In this document: one piece after another, positions 1 through 8,692 of the stretch | Layout: every line of letters starts with the position of its first letter | How positions within the stretch are numbered: position 1 is the stretch's first letter | Assembly (NCBI GenBank): GCA_030919125.1 | Contig: CP121470.1 | Coordinates: 434,001-498,000, forward strand | Source: Methanoregula sp. SKADARSKE-2 | GTDB lineage: Archaea > Halobacteriota > Methanomicrobia > Methanomicrobiales > Methanospirillaceae | Length of the DNA: 64,000 nt | Direction: 5' to 3' | Program-made: the position numbers and the translations under genes | Notes under the pieces: model-generated | What the model was told of the DNA's origin: nothing | The model's database searches: none | What the model saw: only the letters and a program-made list of their open reading frames with translations

Positions 1-244
1 TAAAGGCCCAGACCGGCGATCCAAATACGATGAGATCGTATGTTGAGACATCGATCCCAGCAGGTTCGATAGGGGTAAGTTCCTCCCCCCGTGCCATCTT
101 GCACCAGGAGAGGAACCGGGTAATGCGCGAATGGTTTGCAGTCTCGCGCACTTCAACCAGTTTTGCATCGTACACCGATCCGATGTGCTGGGCTACATGA
201 CGGGTGTTTCCGGTTTCGCTGTGATAGATTACACAGATTTTCAT
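1..244 (-). CDS. Flavodoxin-like protein (partial, C-terminus outside window)
   Basis: The first 81 residues of a short-chain flavodoxin are encoded, reading leftward off the window edge. The N-terminus starts MKICVIYHSETGNTRHVA, where SETGNT is the FMN phosphate-binding loop between strand 1 and helix 1. A later segment reads YDLIVFGSPVWAF, typical of the strand and loop that contact the flavin ring. It is expected to be a cytosolic FMN electron carrier or flavodoxin-like oxidoreductase; the partner cannot be told from the fragment. An inverted repeat lies just upstream of the start (271-292). Confidence 0.85.
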   Translation of the reverse strand, partial: MKICVIYHSETGNTRHVAQHIGSVYDAKLVEVRETANHSRITRFLSWCKMARGEELTPIEPAGIDVSTYDLIVFGSPVWAF

Positions 245-270
245 CGTTAGATACTGTGGTTCACCGCTAC

Positions 271-292
271 AAAAAGGTAACATCACCTTTTT
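271..292. promoter_or_regulatory. Inverted repeat upstream of the flavodoxin gene
   Basis: An 8-bp perfect inverted repeat, AAAAAGGT and ACCTTTTT separated by six bases, lies 27 bases upstream of the flavodoxin start. On the minus strand it sits where a promoter element or operator would be expected. The T-run on the plus strand could also make it a terminator, but no plus-strand gene reads into it. Operator is the preferred reading; this is inference. Confidence 0.35.
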
Positions 293-360
293 TTTAAGTT
301 CAAAACCGGAGTACGGGAAAGTCGTTGCGCAACCAGACGGAATATTAAAAAAAGGGTTCT

Positions 361-403
361 AAAAAAATTCCCGGGTCGGGGCTGTCACTTCTGACCGGGA
401 AAC
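361..403 (-). terminator. Hairpin plus T-run after ilvC
   Basis: Just beyond the ilvC stop codon the minus strand has a GC-rich stem (TCCCGGGTC at 369-377 pairing with GACCGGGA at 393-400, one bulged base) followed by seven T residues. This is the classic shape of an intrinsic terminator; archaeal termination also relies on the T-run itself. Confidence 0.5.
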
Positions 404-412
404 CTGCAAAAA

Positions 413-1402
413 TTATTTTTTGAACTGGGGCATCATCGCCCGCACTTCAGCGCCGACCTCTTCAATAAGATGGTCTTCATCGGCATTGGTAAGCGCAGTA
501 AAGACCGGGCGGTTTACCATGTTCTCAAGCATCCATTCCCGGGCAAATTTCCCACTCTGGATCTCTTCGAGGATCTCCTGCATCGCCACATAGGACTCTT
601 CCCCGATGACCCGGGGTCCTCGGGTGAGGTCGCCATACTGCGCGGTGTTGCTGATGTACCTGCGCATGTTGGTAAGACCACCTTCATAGATGAGATCGAC
701 GATAAGCTTGAGCTCGTGGAGAACTTCGAGGTAGGCCATCTCCGGCTCGTAGCCTGCATCAACAAGCGTCTCGAACCCTGCTTTGACAAGGGAAGTGCAT
801 CCTCCGCAAAGGACCGCCTGCTCGCCGAAAAGATCCGTCTCGGTTTCTTCACGGAACGAGGTCTCAAGGACAACCGCCCGCGTAGCACCGATCCCCTTAG
901 CATAAGCCAGGGCGATCTCATGGGCTTTACCCGAGGGGTCCTGGTGAATGGCAATAAGGGCCGGGACTCCCTTCCCTTCTTCGTACTGCCGGCGAACCAT
1001 GAATCCCGGTCCCTTGGGGGCAACCATGATAACATCCACCGTGTCCGGGGGGACGATCTGGCCGAAATGGATATTGAACCCGTGGGAGAACATCAGGACT
1101 TTCTTATCCGAGAGATTGGGGAGAATCTCGTTTCTGTACACCGCGCCCTGGTGTTCATCAGGGAGGAGAATCTGGATGATATCGGAATTTTTTACTGCTT
1201 CCCCAACAGTCATAACCTTCATGCCATCCTTGACGGCGGCATCCCAGCTCTTGCCTTTCCGGAGACCAATTACCACATCGAGCCCACTGTCACGTAAGTT
1301 CAGCGACTGCCCGCGGCCCTGTGAGCCGTATCCGATCACGGCGATGCGTTTTCCCTTCAGCAGACCGAGATCAGCATCCGATTCGTAGTATTTCTTGAGC
1401 AT
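413..1402 (-). CDS. ilvC: Ketol-acid reductoisomerase
   Basis: Class I ketol-acid reductoisomerase of 329 residues, the usual short length. It converts 2-acetolactate (or acetohydroxybutyrate) to the dihydroxy acid with Mg2+ and NADPH, the second step of valine, leucine and isoleucine synthesis, in the cytosol. The N-terminal Rossmann motif [17 protein letters not shown] is near residue 25. The C-terminal knotted domain shows [14 protein letters not shown] and [12 protein letters not shown] with the acidic Mg2+ ligands. The gene stands alone, divergent from mptA across 84 bases. The reading frame is intact. Confidence 0.97.
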   Translation of the reverse strand: MLKKYYESDADLGLLKGKRIAVIGYGSQGRGQSLNLRDSGLDVVIGLRKGKSWDAAVKDGMKVMTVGEAVKNSDIIQILLPDEHQGAVYRNEILPNLSDKKVLMFSHGFNIHFGQIVPPDTVDVIMVAPKGPGFMVRRQYEEGKGVPALIAIHQDPSGKAHEIALAYAKGIGATRAVVLETSFREETETDLFGEQAVLCGGCTSLVKAGFETLVDAGYEPEMAYLEVLHELKLIVDLIYEGGLTNMRRYISNTAQYGDLTRGPRVIGEESYVAMQEILEEIQSGKFAREWMLENMVNRPVFTALTNADEDHLIEEVGAEVRAMMPQFKK

Positions 1403-1486
1403 AGGTGTTCCATTTCATATCAGCAACACAGCACATAAATATGTTATAAAAAACTAAGAGAAAACGGGTAAAACCATCTGGATGCG
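1403..1486. promoter_or_regulatory. Divergent ilvC/mptA promoter region
   Basis: These 84 bases separate two divergent starts. An A/T-rich core around 1434-1453 (CATAAATATGTTATAAAAAA on the plus strand) offers TATA-like boxes in both directions: TTATAAAA for mptA and, read on the minus strand, ACATATTTATG for ilvC. No operator-like repeat was noticed. Confidence 0.45.
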
Positions 1487-2488
1487 ATGACAATTAGGAC
1501 CACACACTCTGCCGACGCTCCCAACAGAACATTCGACCGGGTACTTCCGGATGTTCAGTCGACAAGCCCCGATGTACGGATCAATCTCACCCGGGTCGGC
1601 GTAAAAAATGTAAAAAAACTCGTCGAAGTCCACCGCCAAGGGAAGCGGCCTGTAATTTTCATCTCGAATTTTGACGTGTATGTCGATCTCCCGGGCAGCC
1701 TTAAGGGGGCCAACCTCTCGCGGAATTTCGAAGTTATCGATGAGGTTCTCCAGCAGGCTATTGACGGGGATGTAAACGAGATCGAGAGACTCTGTAGCGT
1801 TGTAGCACGAAAACTCCTTGACAGGCACGAGTACGCCGACCGCACTGAAGTCTTTATGCGCAGTGAGTTCATGGTAAAGCGCGAGACACCGGTCAGCCAC
1901 ACCGCCTGCCACGAAGTTGTCAAGGTCCATGCCCGTGCTGTTGCGCGCCGCACGTTCCGCGACCCGATCGTCCGCAAAAGTATCGGCGCTGAAGTAACCG
2001 GGATGACTGCCTGCCCCTGCGCACAGAACATCATGAAGGAACGGGCGAGCTACGTGCTCCAGAATCTCGGCCTCGATGAGGACAAGATCGATGAGTTCTT
2101 CTGTGAAGTCCCCATGGCAACCCACAACCAGCGCGGGCGGGGCTTCCTCTGTATCGAGACCGATGACGACCAGCATGTTGATCTGGAGAAAGTGATTCAC
2201 ATCCTCAAGGAATCAATGAGCTCAGGCATTTACGAGCTCCTCAAGCGCGGGGATGAAGGTGCAGTAGTTCTTGCCGCGCATAAAAATCCGCGGTTTGTTG
2301 AAGATTGTGTCCGCGAAATGGCAAAGAAAGTCCTTGCAGAATTCGAGTACCTCTCCGGCGACTCTGTAGTGACCATCAAGCAGACCAACGAGGAGAGCAT
2401 CCACCAGCACGATGCCTACGCAGAACGACGGGCTACGATCGCAGAATTATTCGATGAAATGAACGCGGATAAGAAAGATAGCTGCTGA
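1487..2488 (+). CDS. mptA: GTP cyclohydrolase MptA (GTP cyclohydrolase IV)
   Basis: This 333-residue protein belongs to the FolE2/MptA family. MptA opens GTP to 7,8-dihydro-D-neopterin 2',3'-cyclic phosphate, the first step toward tetrahydromethanopterin, using Fe2+. The family signature TGMTACPCAQN near residue 176 carries the metal-binding cysteine, and SHTACHEVVKVHARAV carries conserved histidines. CEVPMATHNQRGRG is another conserved block. Length and frame are normal. The start is an ATG 34 bases downstream of the TATA-like box. Confidence 0.95.
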   Translation: MTIRTTHSADAPNRTFDRVLPDVQSTSPDVRINLTRVGVKNVKKLVEVHRQGKRPVIFISNFDVYVDLPGSLKGANLSRNFEVIDEVLQQAIDGDVNEIERLCSVVARKLLDRHEYADRTEVFMRSEFMVKRETPVSHTACHEVVKVHARAVARRTFRDPIVRKSIGAEVTGMTACPCAQNIMKERASYVLQNLGLDEDKIDEFFCEVPMATHNQRGRGFLCIETDDDQHVDLEKVIHILKESMSSGIYELLKRGDEGAVVLAAHKNPRFVEDCVREMAKKVLAEFEYLSGDSVVTIKQTNEESIHQHDAYAERRATIAELFDEMNADKKDSC

Positions 2489-2649
2489 AATGCTTCCGAT
2501 GGTGCAGGGCTTGCATCGTCAGAGAATTTTCCTTTTTATCAGGATCTTTACCCTCCTACGTAGTGGGGGATAAAACGGACCAGATTAAACCTGAAACGTT
2601 AAAACACTCTTTTTTTTCATTTGTCAGGAACCGCAAACGGATAATAAAG

Positions 2650-2776
2650 GTTATAAAACCGCTGGTGTAAGATAGAACTGAACGTACTTTGTACGGTCAT
2701 TTATCTCTAGAGATGAGAGAGGTATAGAACAATTTTAGTACTGCAGTAAGAATAACTCAGAATAATATGAGGCGAT
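2650..2776 (+). promoter_or_regulatory. frh operon promoter and leader with two palindromes
   Basis: A TATA box (TTATAAAA, about 2651-2658) lies some 125 bases before frhA. Downstream are a hairpin-forming palindrome CGTAC-TTT-GTACG (2683-2695) and a perfect 12-bp palindrome ATCTCTAGAGAT (2703-2714). Both are at or after the expected transcription start, so they could be operator sites or structured leader RNA. GAGGCG at about 2769-2774 serves as ribosome binding site for the TTG start. Confidence 0.5.
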
Positions 2777-2780
2777 AATA

Positions 2781-4148
2781 TTGTCGAAAGTTGTAGAGAT
2801 TTCCCCAACCACAAGACATGAAGGACACTCAAAGCTCGTCCTGAAGGTCAACGACGCCGGCATCATCGAGACGGGTAACTGGTGTTCCATTACCCCGGTG
2901 AGGGGAGTTGAGAAACTCGCCGTCGGTAAGACCCCGGAGCAGGTGCCAAAGATTGCATCCCGTGTCTGTGGTATCTGTCCGATTGCCCACACCCTTGCAG
3001 CAACCGAGGCTATGGAAGCATCCATCAAGTGCGAGATCCCGAAGGACGCACTTATGCTCCGTCACATCCTCCAGCTCGCAAACCGGTGTCACAGCATTGC
3101 ACTGCACGATATCCTGATCCTGCCCGATTTCTATATCCCGGGAACCGAGACCAAGATCAACCCGTTCACTGCAGAAGAGCCCGTACGCACGGTAGCCAAG
3201 CGCATCCAGCGCCTCCGTGAGATCGGCCAGACCATCGGCCAGATTGCCGGTGGCGACTGCATCCATCCGCGGAACACCCGCGTTGGCGGTATGTACCGGA
3301 ACGTATCCGAGCAGGCCAAGACCAAGATGTACGACCTCGCGAAGGAAGGGCTCACGCTCGCCCATGCGCAGGCAGAGTTCATGATCGCAGTCATCCGCTC
3401 CTACCACAAGAGAGACTTCGTGGATGTTGGCGGCATGAAGGTCGCTCTTCCCAAGACCCTCGGTTACCACGATCAGGGATACCTTGCAACCCATGCATTC
3501 TACGGAAGCTCAAGCCAGGATGAATGCCCCAGCTGGGACATCAGCCGGTTCAAGGAAGCTCGCCCGTGGGACTGGTATATGGGTGAGATGACTGTGGACC
3601 TCGAAGAGCCCCGGTACCCGATTGGCGGAACCACCAAGGTCGGCACGAAGGTTAACCCCCAGATGGAAGCCTGCACCGGCATCCCGATGTACGACGGCCA
3701 GCCCGTTGAAGTCGGACCCCGTGCCCGTCTCGTCGAGTATAAGAACTTCGACATGAAGGGAACTCAGGGCCAGAACATTGCCCGTGAGATGGAATACCAG
3801 GACTGCTTCTACGAGATGATCGACTGCCTCGACGCGCTCAACACGAGCGGAAAGGTCGTTGCAGACTACATCCCCAACGGTGATGGCTCGCTCGGGTGGG
3901 CTTCCAACGAAGCTCCCCGTGGAACCGATGTCCACCTTGCACGTGTCAAGGACTGGAAGGTCCAGTACTTCAGCATGCTCGTCCCGACCACCTGGAACTT
4001 CGCAACCTGCAGCAAGGCACTTGAGGGTGCACCCTGGCAACTCGCGGAGGTCATTATGCGCGGGTACGACCCCTGTGTATCATGTGCAACCCACATGATC
4101 GTACTGGATGAAGACAACAAGCTAGTTGCTCAGAAGCTTATCCAGTAG
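2781..4148 (+). CDS. frhA: Coenzyme F420 hydrogenase subunit alpha
   Basis: Large [NiFe] subunit of F420-reducing hydrogenase (455 residues), which splits H2 and feeds electrons through FrhG to the F420 site of FrhB. The proximal Ni-Fe ligands are in RVCGIC (C63, C66) and the distal pair in DPCVSC (C432, C435). The maturation protease is expected to cut after H438, removing 17 C-terminal residues. The start is a TTG preceded by a GAGG site; it gives the family N-terminus MSKVVEISPTTRHEG, so the rare start codon is well supported. It is the first gene of frhADGB. Confidence 0.97.
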   Translation: MSKVVEISPTTRHEGHSKLVLKVNDAGIIETGNWCSITPVRGVEKLAVGKTPEQVPKIASRVCGICPIAHTLAATEAMEASIKCEIPKDALMLRHILQLANRCHSIALHDILILPDFYIPGTETKINPFTAEEPVRTVAKRIQRLREIGQTIGQIAGGDCIHPRNTRVGGMYRNVSEQAKTKMYDLAKEGLTLAHAQAEFMIAVIRSYHKRDFVDVGGMKVALPKTLGYHDQGYLATHAFYGSSSQDECPSWDISRFKEARPWDWYMGEMTVDLEEPRYPIGGTTKVGTKVNPQMEACTGIPMYDGQPVEVGPRARLVEYKNFDMKGTQGQNIAREMEYQDCFYEMIDCLDALNTSGKVVADYIPNGDGSLGWASNEAPRGTDVHLARVKDWKVQYFSMLVPTTWNFATCSKALEGAPWQLAEVIMRGYDPCVSCATHMIVLDEDNKLVAQKLIQ

Positions 4149-4159
4149 AGTGTTCCCTG

Positions 4160-4699
4160 ATGCTGCATTCGGAAATCGTAATAGTGGGGTGCGGAAACCC
4201 CCTGTTTGGCGATGACGGCTTTGGTCCTGCGGTAATAGAGGAGATGGAGAAGATTACACTTCCCGACAATGTAACAATACAGGATGGTGGGGCTGGAGCT
4301 CCGCACTTTATTTTTAATTTCCTTGATCCCGCAGTAACAAAGAAACTAATCGTTGTTGACATTTCAGATTTTAACGCAAAGCCTGGAACAATATCCAGGA
4401 TCTCCGGAAAAGAACTGAAACCGGGGGCATATGTTGATCCCCATTCATGGGACGGAGTCGATCAGCTCTGTCGTATAAGAGATCTGATCGATACAACAGT
4501 TGTTCTGTGCCAGCCGACGAAGATCCTGAAAAAAGGAGATGCGGAAGTTGATATGGGGCTTTCAGAGGATGTAAAAAATGCGATTCCGAAAGCAATCAAG
4601 GTAATACTGGAAACTATAGGGGTGGATTATGGGACTACTATCAAGTGTCTTCAAGAAGAACGCCAGCACGGAACCGCCAAAAGCGGCACCGAAGGCTGA
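4160..4699 (+). CDS. frhD: F420 hydrogenase maturation protease FrhD
   Basis: Hydrogenase maturation endopeptidase of the HycI/HybD family, 179 residues, expected to clip the C-terminus of FrhA after nickel insertion. The N-terminus GCGNPLFGDDGFGP contains the conserved acidic nickel-sensing residue; later acidic and His residues (VDISDF, DPHSWDG) match the family fold. The C-terminal 25 or so residues after ILETIGVDYG look non-conserved and run over an upstream in-frame ATG of frhG (4629). It lies 11 bases after frhA. Confidence 0.93.
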   Translation: MLHSEIVIVGCGNPLFGDDGFGPAVIEEMEKITLPDNVTIQDGGAGAPHFIFNFLDPAVTKKLIVVDISDFNAKPGTISRISGKELKPGAYVDPHSWDGVDQLCRIRDLIDTTVVLCQPTKILKKGDAEVDMGLSEDVKNAIPKAIKVILETIGVDYGTTIKCLQEERQHGTAKSGTEG

Positions 4700-4739
4700 C
4701 GTTGCAAAAAAAGTGGAACCAACAAAGGAGGTTAAGCCT

Positions 4740-5498
4740 GTGGCAGATAAGATTACAGTAGGCTATACACACCTGAGCGGGTGTACCGGATGCACAGTTG
4801 CCTTAGCAGACAACTACGCCGGATTGTTAACGCTCCTCGACCGATACGTCGACCTTAAATACATACCAACACTTGCAGACGCAAGGCATGTTCAGAAGGT
4901 TGATGTCTCATTCATCGAGGGTTCAGTTTGTATCAACGACAAACTTGCAGTGGAAGAGCTCAAGGAAACCCGTGAGAAGTCGGCAGTCGTAGTCGCCCTC
5001 GGTGGCTGCGCATGCTACGGGAACATCACCCGGTTCTCCCGCGGTGGCCAGCAGAACCAGCCGGCACACGAGGCATACCTGCCCGTCGGCGATGTCATCA
5101 AGGTCGATGTCTTCATCCCCGGATGTGCACCAACCCCGCAGCTGATACGGAACGTTGCGGTCATGGCATACCTGCTCCTGAAGGGCACCAAGGAACAGAA
5201 GGATCTCGCAACCTTATTCCTCAAGCCACTCATGGAGGCAACCGAGAACACCCACGCCTGCTTCTGCGAGCTGATGACCAAGGTCATCAACCAGAGCCTG
5301 TGCATGGGATGCGGCAGCTGTGCATCATCCTGCCCGGTCAATGCAATTACCATGGAATATGGTAAGCCCCAGGGTGAGCGCGACCTGTGCATCAAGTGCG
5401 GAGCCTGCTACAACCAGTGCCCACGCAGCTGGTACAGCTTCGATGTTGTCGACAACTATGAGGCGATCAACGAGGCCATAATGGCGGCCCTCCAGTGA
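4740..5498 (+). CDS. frhG: Coenzyme F420 hydrogenase subunit gamma
   Basis: Small subunit of F420-reducing hydrogenase carrying the Fe-S relay. The proximal cluster ligands are in SGCTGC (C15, C18), LGGCACYG and IPGCAPTP; a C-terminal ferredoxin-like part has CMGCGSCASSCP and CIKCGACYNQCP for two [4Fe-4S] clusters. The GTG at 4740 is chosen because it has a strong AAAGGAGGT site 8 bases upstream and its product VADKITVGYTHLSG aligns with known FrhG N-termini from residue 1. An in-frame ATG at 4629 would add 37 Lys/Pro/Ala-rich residues and overlap frhD by 71 bases. Confidence 0.93.
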   Translation: MADKITVGYTHLSGCTGCTVALADNYAGLLTLLDRYVDLKYIPTLADARHVQKVDVSFIEGSVCINDKLAVEELKETREKSAVVVALGGCACYGNITRFSRGGQQNQPAHEAYLPVGDVIKVDVFIPGCAPTPQLIRNVAVMAYLLLKGTKEQKDLATLFLKPLMEATENTHACFCELMTKVINQSLCMGCGSCASSCPVNAITMEYGKPQGERDLCIKCGACYNQCPRSWYSFDVVDNYEAINEAIMAALQ

Positions 5499-5509
5499 AG
5501 GTGATTGAA

Positions 5510-6436
5510 ATGGGAGCAGAACTCGGTAAATACAAACTTGCTGTCTCAGCACGGAGCGCAGACAAGGAAGTCCAGAAGGTCGCACAGGATGGCGGCATTG
5601 TCACCTCGCTCTTCGGATTCGCCCTTGAGACGGGTATCATTGAAGGAGCTATCGTTGCAGCCTCCAAGGAATGGGCTGCAAAGAACCAGGACAGAATCCT
5701 GATGGAGAACTCCAACTTTGAGATGGCTGAACCATGGAGACCATACCCTGCAATCGTCTACAACAAGGCAGAGCTCATCGCAGCAGCAGGAACCAAGTAC
5801 AACATCAGCCCGAACGTTTCCTTGATCAAGGAAGCAACCCGCAGCTTCGGCCTCGACAAGGTCGGTATCGTCGGAACACCCTGCCAGATGCAGGCGATCA
5901 GGAAACTCCAGCTGTACCCGATTGGTGCCCGGGATGTCGGCGCCAGCATCGCACTTGCGGTCGGGATCTTCTGCATGGAGAACTTCCCCTACCAGTCCAT
6001 CCTCCAGCTCGTGGAAGACCACGCGGCGATGAAGATGGAGTCCGTCAAGAAGATGGAGATCGGCAAGGGCAAGTTCTGGGTATACGGCAAGCGCGGACAG
6101 GTAGTCCAGCTTCCGCTCAAGGTTACCCACAAGTACGAACAGCCCGGATGCCACGTCTGCCTCGACTACGTCGCAAACCTCGGTGATATCTCCACCGGCT
6201 CAGTCGGCAGCCCCGATGGCTGGTCAACCGTCTTCGTACGCTCGAAGATCGGTGACGATGTCTGGGCAAAGGCAATGGCAGCCGGCGTCTTTGAGACGAA
6301 GGCTATCGAGAGTGTCAAGCCCGGCCTCGAACTCGTGACCAAGCTCGCAAATGAGAAGATCACGAAGAACAAGGCAACCGTCGAAGCTCGCAAGACCTTC
6401 GGTGTCGGCAAGGGACTCAGGATTCCCTACATCTAA
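5510..6436 (+). CDS. frhB: Coenzyme F420 hydrogenase subunit beta
   Basis: FrhB carries FAD, a [4Fe-4S] cluster and the F420 site, and passes electrons to F420. The flavin/F420 region shows VAQDGGIVTSLF near the N-terminus and GTPCQMQAIRKLQ. Cysteines in GIFCMEN and GCHVCLDYVANLGDIS fit the cluster ligands. The ATG at 5510 is preferred over the in-frame GTG at 5495, because AAGGTGA is correctly spaced before it; the gene then starts 11 bases after frhG. About 308 residues. A T-rich stretch follows the stop. Confidence 0.95.
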   Translation: MGAELGKYKLAVSARSADKEVQKVAQDGGIVTSLFGFALETGIIEGAIVAASKEWAAKNQDRILMENSNFEMAEPWRPYPAIVYNKAELIAAAGTKYNISPNVSLIKEATRSFGLDKVGIVGTPCQMQAIRKLQLYPIGARDVGASIALAVGIFCMENFPYQSILQLVEDHAAMKMESVKKMEIGKGKFWVYGKRGQVVQLPLKVTHKYEQPGCHVCLDYVANLGDISTGSVGSPDGWSTVFVRSKIGDDVWAKAMAAGVFETKAIESVKPGLELVTKLANEKITKNKATVEARKTFGVGKGLRIPYI

Positions 6437-6979
6437 TCTTTTTTCTTTCAGGTTTTTCCCGGGAAATTTTTCCGGCGGGTGTGATTGTACCGTCGCTATA
6501 TCTTTGGATAAAAATCCCAGGAAATGTGCTGTAAAGGGTATATCCGGGAAAGACTGAGCCATTTTTACGAACGTTCCGTCGAAGAAAAAGAATCACCGTA
6601 CTCCCATTCCTGAAGGCTTTCCTGAATATAACGGGTCTGAAATATGGAGCAAAACCAGCCGGGGTAAAATGGCCGTTGGTGGCGATTACGAGAGGGTATT
6701 ATGGGCGTATTTCAACAAACAGAGCGATATCCCCCGATTTTCCACAGGAACAGAGAACGGGAGCTGAGGTGGATTTCCGGGTATAAGCCCTAGGACTAAA
6801 ACGTGAAAAAGAATCAGACACGGGCTTGTTTCCGGGCCTCCGACTGACCCTCTGTACTAAAGGGATCCATCCTTTTTCAACGGGTGAATATGCCGCACTG
6901 AAAACATGCGGGCACCATGACATGTCCGGACAGAGCTGTCGCTCTCTATCAGCATCTGTAGGCCGGGTGGATTTTTTGC
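6437..6979. other. Convergent spacer after frh, no gene seen
   Basis: This 543-base spacer separates convergent frhB and the cupin gene. It starts with a T-rich stretch that can terminate the frh transcript and contains one copy of a dispersed non-coding repeat (6636-6771). No credible coding region was found in it. Confidence 0.6.
6636..6771 (+). repeat. Dispersed non-coding repeat, copy A
   Basis: Similar, on visual alignment, to the reverse complement of 12652-12778 and more weakly to 24761-24863. Shared blocks are GCAAAACCAGC, GTAAAATGGCC, TTGG, GGGCGTATTTC, CAAACA and TTTTCCACAG. The element has no open frame shared between copies and lies in a convergent intergenic spacer. It may be a small RNA gene, a miniature mobile element or the relic of a longer repeat. 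Confidence 0.55.
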
Positions 6980-7318
6980 TTACAGCAGCTTCGTCTCTTC
7001 CGTTGGTTTTGGGACCTTGACCACGAGCACCCGGAACACACCGGTACTCTCGTTGGTCCACGTGTGCGGGATGCGGGCCGGGCTCTCAACCAGCATGTCT
7101 TTCCCGACTGTTTTCTTCTCGTCACCGATCTCGACAATGCCCGTGCCTTCCAGCACATAGAAGAAAACGTCGACCGGCGTGATATGCTTCTTCAGCGCCT
7201 CACCGGGCTGGAGCGTGATGACAACGGCCATGGCATGCGGCGAATCATAGACCTTTCGGACGTCCACGTGATGCGGGTTCGAGCCGGATACGACTTTTGA
7301 TACATCGGTAATTTTCAT
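6980..7318 (-). CDS. Small cupin protein (cassette copy 1)
   Basis: A 112-residue single-domain cupin. The barrel shows HHVDVRKVYDS, GEALKKHITPVDVFFYVLEG (cupin motif 1, metal-binding histidine and acidic positions partly altered), and PARIPHTW (motif 2 histidine). It is about as long as its paralogue at 29255-29593 and nearly identical in large blocks. Its ATG overlaps the stop of the upstream HTH-like gene by ATGA, so the two are translationally coupled. The family gives no firm substrate; a metal- or ligand-sensing role beside AtwA and Mrp is inference. Confidence 0.85.
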   Translation of the reverse strand: MKITDVSKVVSGSNPHHVDVRKVYDSPHAMAVVITLQPGEALKKHITPVDVFFYVLEGTGIVEIGDEKKTVGKDMLVESPARIPHTWTNESTGVFRVLVVKVPKPTEETKLL

Positions 7319-7726
7319 TTTTCCACCTTCGAATAGATCTCCATCTGGACCGGAAGGAATAAAAAGATATCCAGACCGGCTCGCCCGGACTGGCCGCTCT
7401 TTGCTGTGCATCGCACATGCGACCGCACGTGGTCCATCGTACCCGGGACGGGCACGAAAGCCGATCTTCGTTTGACCAGGTACCGGCGTTTCGGGGGGGG
7501 TCCGATGGCGAAGTGCGTTCGATCCGTTCGATCTTGAGAACGATAAAGGGAAACTACGAAACGGCCCGTATTCCAGCCGGCGCAGGAAGCCCGAGATCGT
7601 GTTGTACTCGTAGCGCGGCAGGCCGAACCGGTCGCAGAGTTCGCGCACGGTAACCCACCGCTCATCGGCGCCGTTCTCCTCCATGTACTGTTCGAGCAGT
7701 GCAGGAATGCCGGAATATTTTCTCAT
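7315..7726 (-). pseudogene. HTH-like small protein, frameshifted (cassette copy 1)
   Basis: The first 58 residues (MRKYSGIPALLEQYMEENG, later WVTVRELCDRFGL and NTISGFLRRL) match the proteins at 10933-11250 and 16290-16718 and the remnant at 28915-29194. The pattern of charged helix, WVTV-strand and a second helix suggests a winged HTH-like fold, but I do not recognise the family. Two single-base losses break the frame: AAA at 7545-7547 (one more base restores FPFIVLKIER) and the G8 tract at 7493-7500 (one more restores PKRRYLVKRR). The restored product is about 137 residues and ends in an ATGA overlap with the cupin. Confidence 0.7.
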
Positions 7727-7777
7727 GCGGTCACGCCATGGTTCTTTTTCGAAATATCCAAACGCAGGCTTACCGGA

Positions 7778-8536
7778 TCAGGATTCGACCTGCTTTACCA
7801 GGTTCTCCATAACATCATTCACCGCTTTCCATGCAGGAGAATCCAGGTGCCGCACGATGAACGCCCTCCCGCTGTCACCGGATTTCACCATCTCCGGATC
7901 AAGGGGGATTGCGCCCAGGAATGGAACGTTAAGATCTTCCGCTGCCTTCCTTCCGCCGCCCTTGCTGAACAGATCGATCTCTTCGTGGCAATGCGGGCAG
8001 ATCAGCCCGCTCATGTTCTCGATGACACCGATGACCGGCAACGCAAGCATTTCGATGAACTTCGCCGCTTTCATCGCGTCCATGACCGCGACATCCTGCG
8101 GGGTCGTTACGATGACTGCTCCCCTGACGTTCGGGGAGAGCTGGGCAATCGAGAGTGCTTCATCCCCGGTGCCGGGCGGGAGGTCGACGACGAGGTAATC
8201 GAGAGGACCCCAGTTCACCTCAGCGAGGAACTGCTGGATCGCGACCATCTTCATCGGCCCGCGCCAGATAACCGGGCTGCTCGTGTCCGGCAGCATGAAC
8301 GCGATCGACATGACCTCAAGATTTCCGGTAACATGAACCGGTTCGAGAGCGTTCGCGAGGACCGCAGGCCGCTGGTCTTCGATGCCCAGCATCTTGGGGA
8401 TGTTGGGGCCGTGGAAGTCAAGGTCGAGCAGGCCGGTTTTTTTCCCGTGATTTGCAAGCGCAAACGCAAGATTCACCGAGACGGTGGACTTGCCGACTCC
8501 GCCTTTCCCGCTCAGGACAAGGATGACGTGCTTCAC
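7778..8536 (-). CDS. Mrp/NBP35-family P-loop ATPase (cassette copy 1)
   Basis: A 252-residue ATPase of the Mrp/NBP35/ApbC family, Fe-S cluster carriers. The deviant Walker A GKGGVGKS is at residues 10-17, [11 protein letters not shown] near 117 is the family hallmark, and CPHC (C180, C183) is the dimer-bridging [4Fe-4S] pair. As read it begins at a GTG with no conserved N-terminus. The upstream 100 bases encode, one frame off, a cysteine-bearing leader (EHCDTC then APKGLP) that joins perfectly if the C4 run at 8553-8556 is C5. Either the N-terminal cluster domain was lost or the sequence lacks a base. It lies between atwA and the HTH-like gene. Confidence 0.9.
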   Translation of the reverse strand: MKHVILVLSGKGGVGKSTVSVNLAFALANHGKKTGLLDLDFHGPNIPKMLGIEDQRPAVLANALEPVHVTGNLEVMSIAFMLPDTSSPVIWRGPMKMVAIQQFLAEVNWGPLDYLVVDLPPGTGDEALSIAQLSPNVRGAVIVTTPQDVAVMDAMKAAKFIEMLALPVIGVIENMSGLICPHCHEEIDLFSKGGGRKAAEDLNVPFLGAIPLDPEMVKSGDSGRAFIVRHLDSPAWKAVNDVMENLVKQVES

Positions 8537-8692
8537 ATCGATCTTTGCTTTCGGGGCAGCCCTTTTGGTGCATTGTTGTTCGGTTGTGCAGGTGGACAGG
8601 TATCGCAGTGTTCGGTCTTCTCTTTATTCGTGGGTAGTGGTGTCAATAGTATCAGCTCGGAAAAAATACTCTGGAATTCATGCAAGAGCTAT

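Noticed and set aside
470-1297. Plus-strand open frame of 275 codons
   Set aside because: It is the antisense of ilvC and has no domain of its own.
6980-7726. A 248-residue fusion of HTH-like domain and cupin
   Set aside because: The paralogous cassette and an ATGA overlap at 7315-7318 show two separate genes; the fusion arises from two frameshifts in the HTH-like gene.
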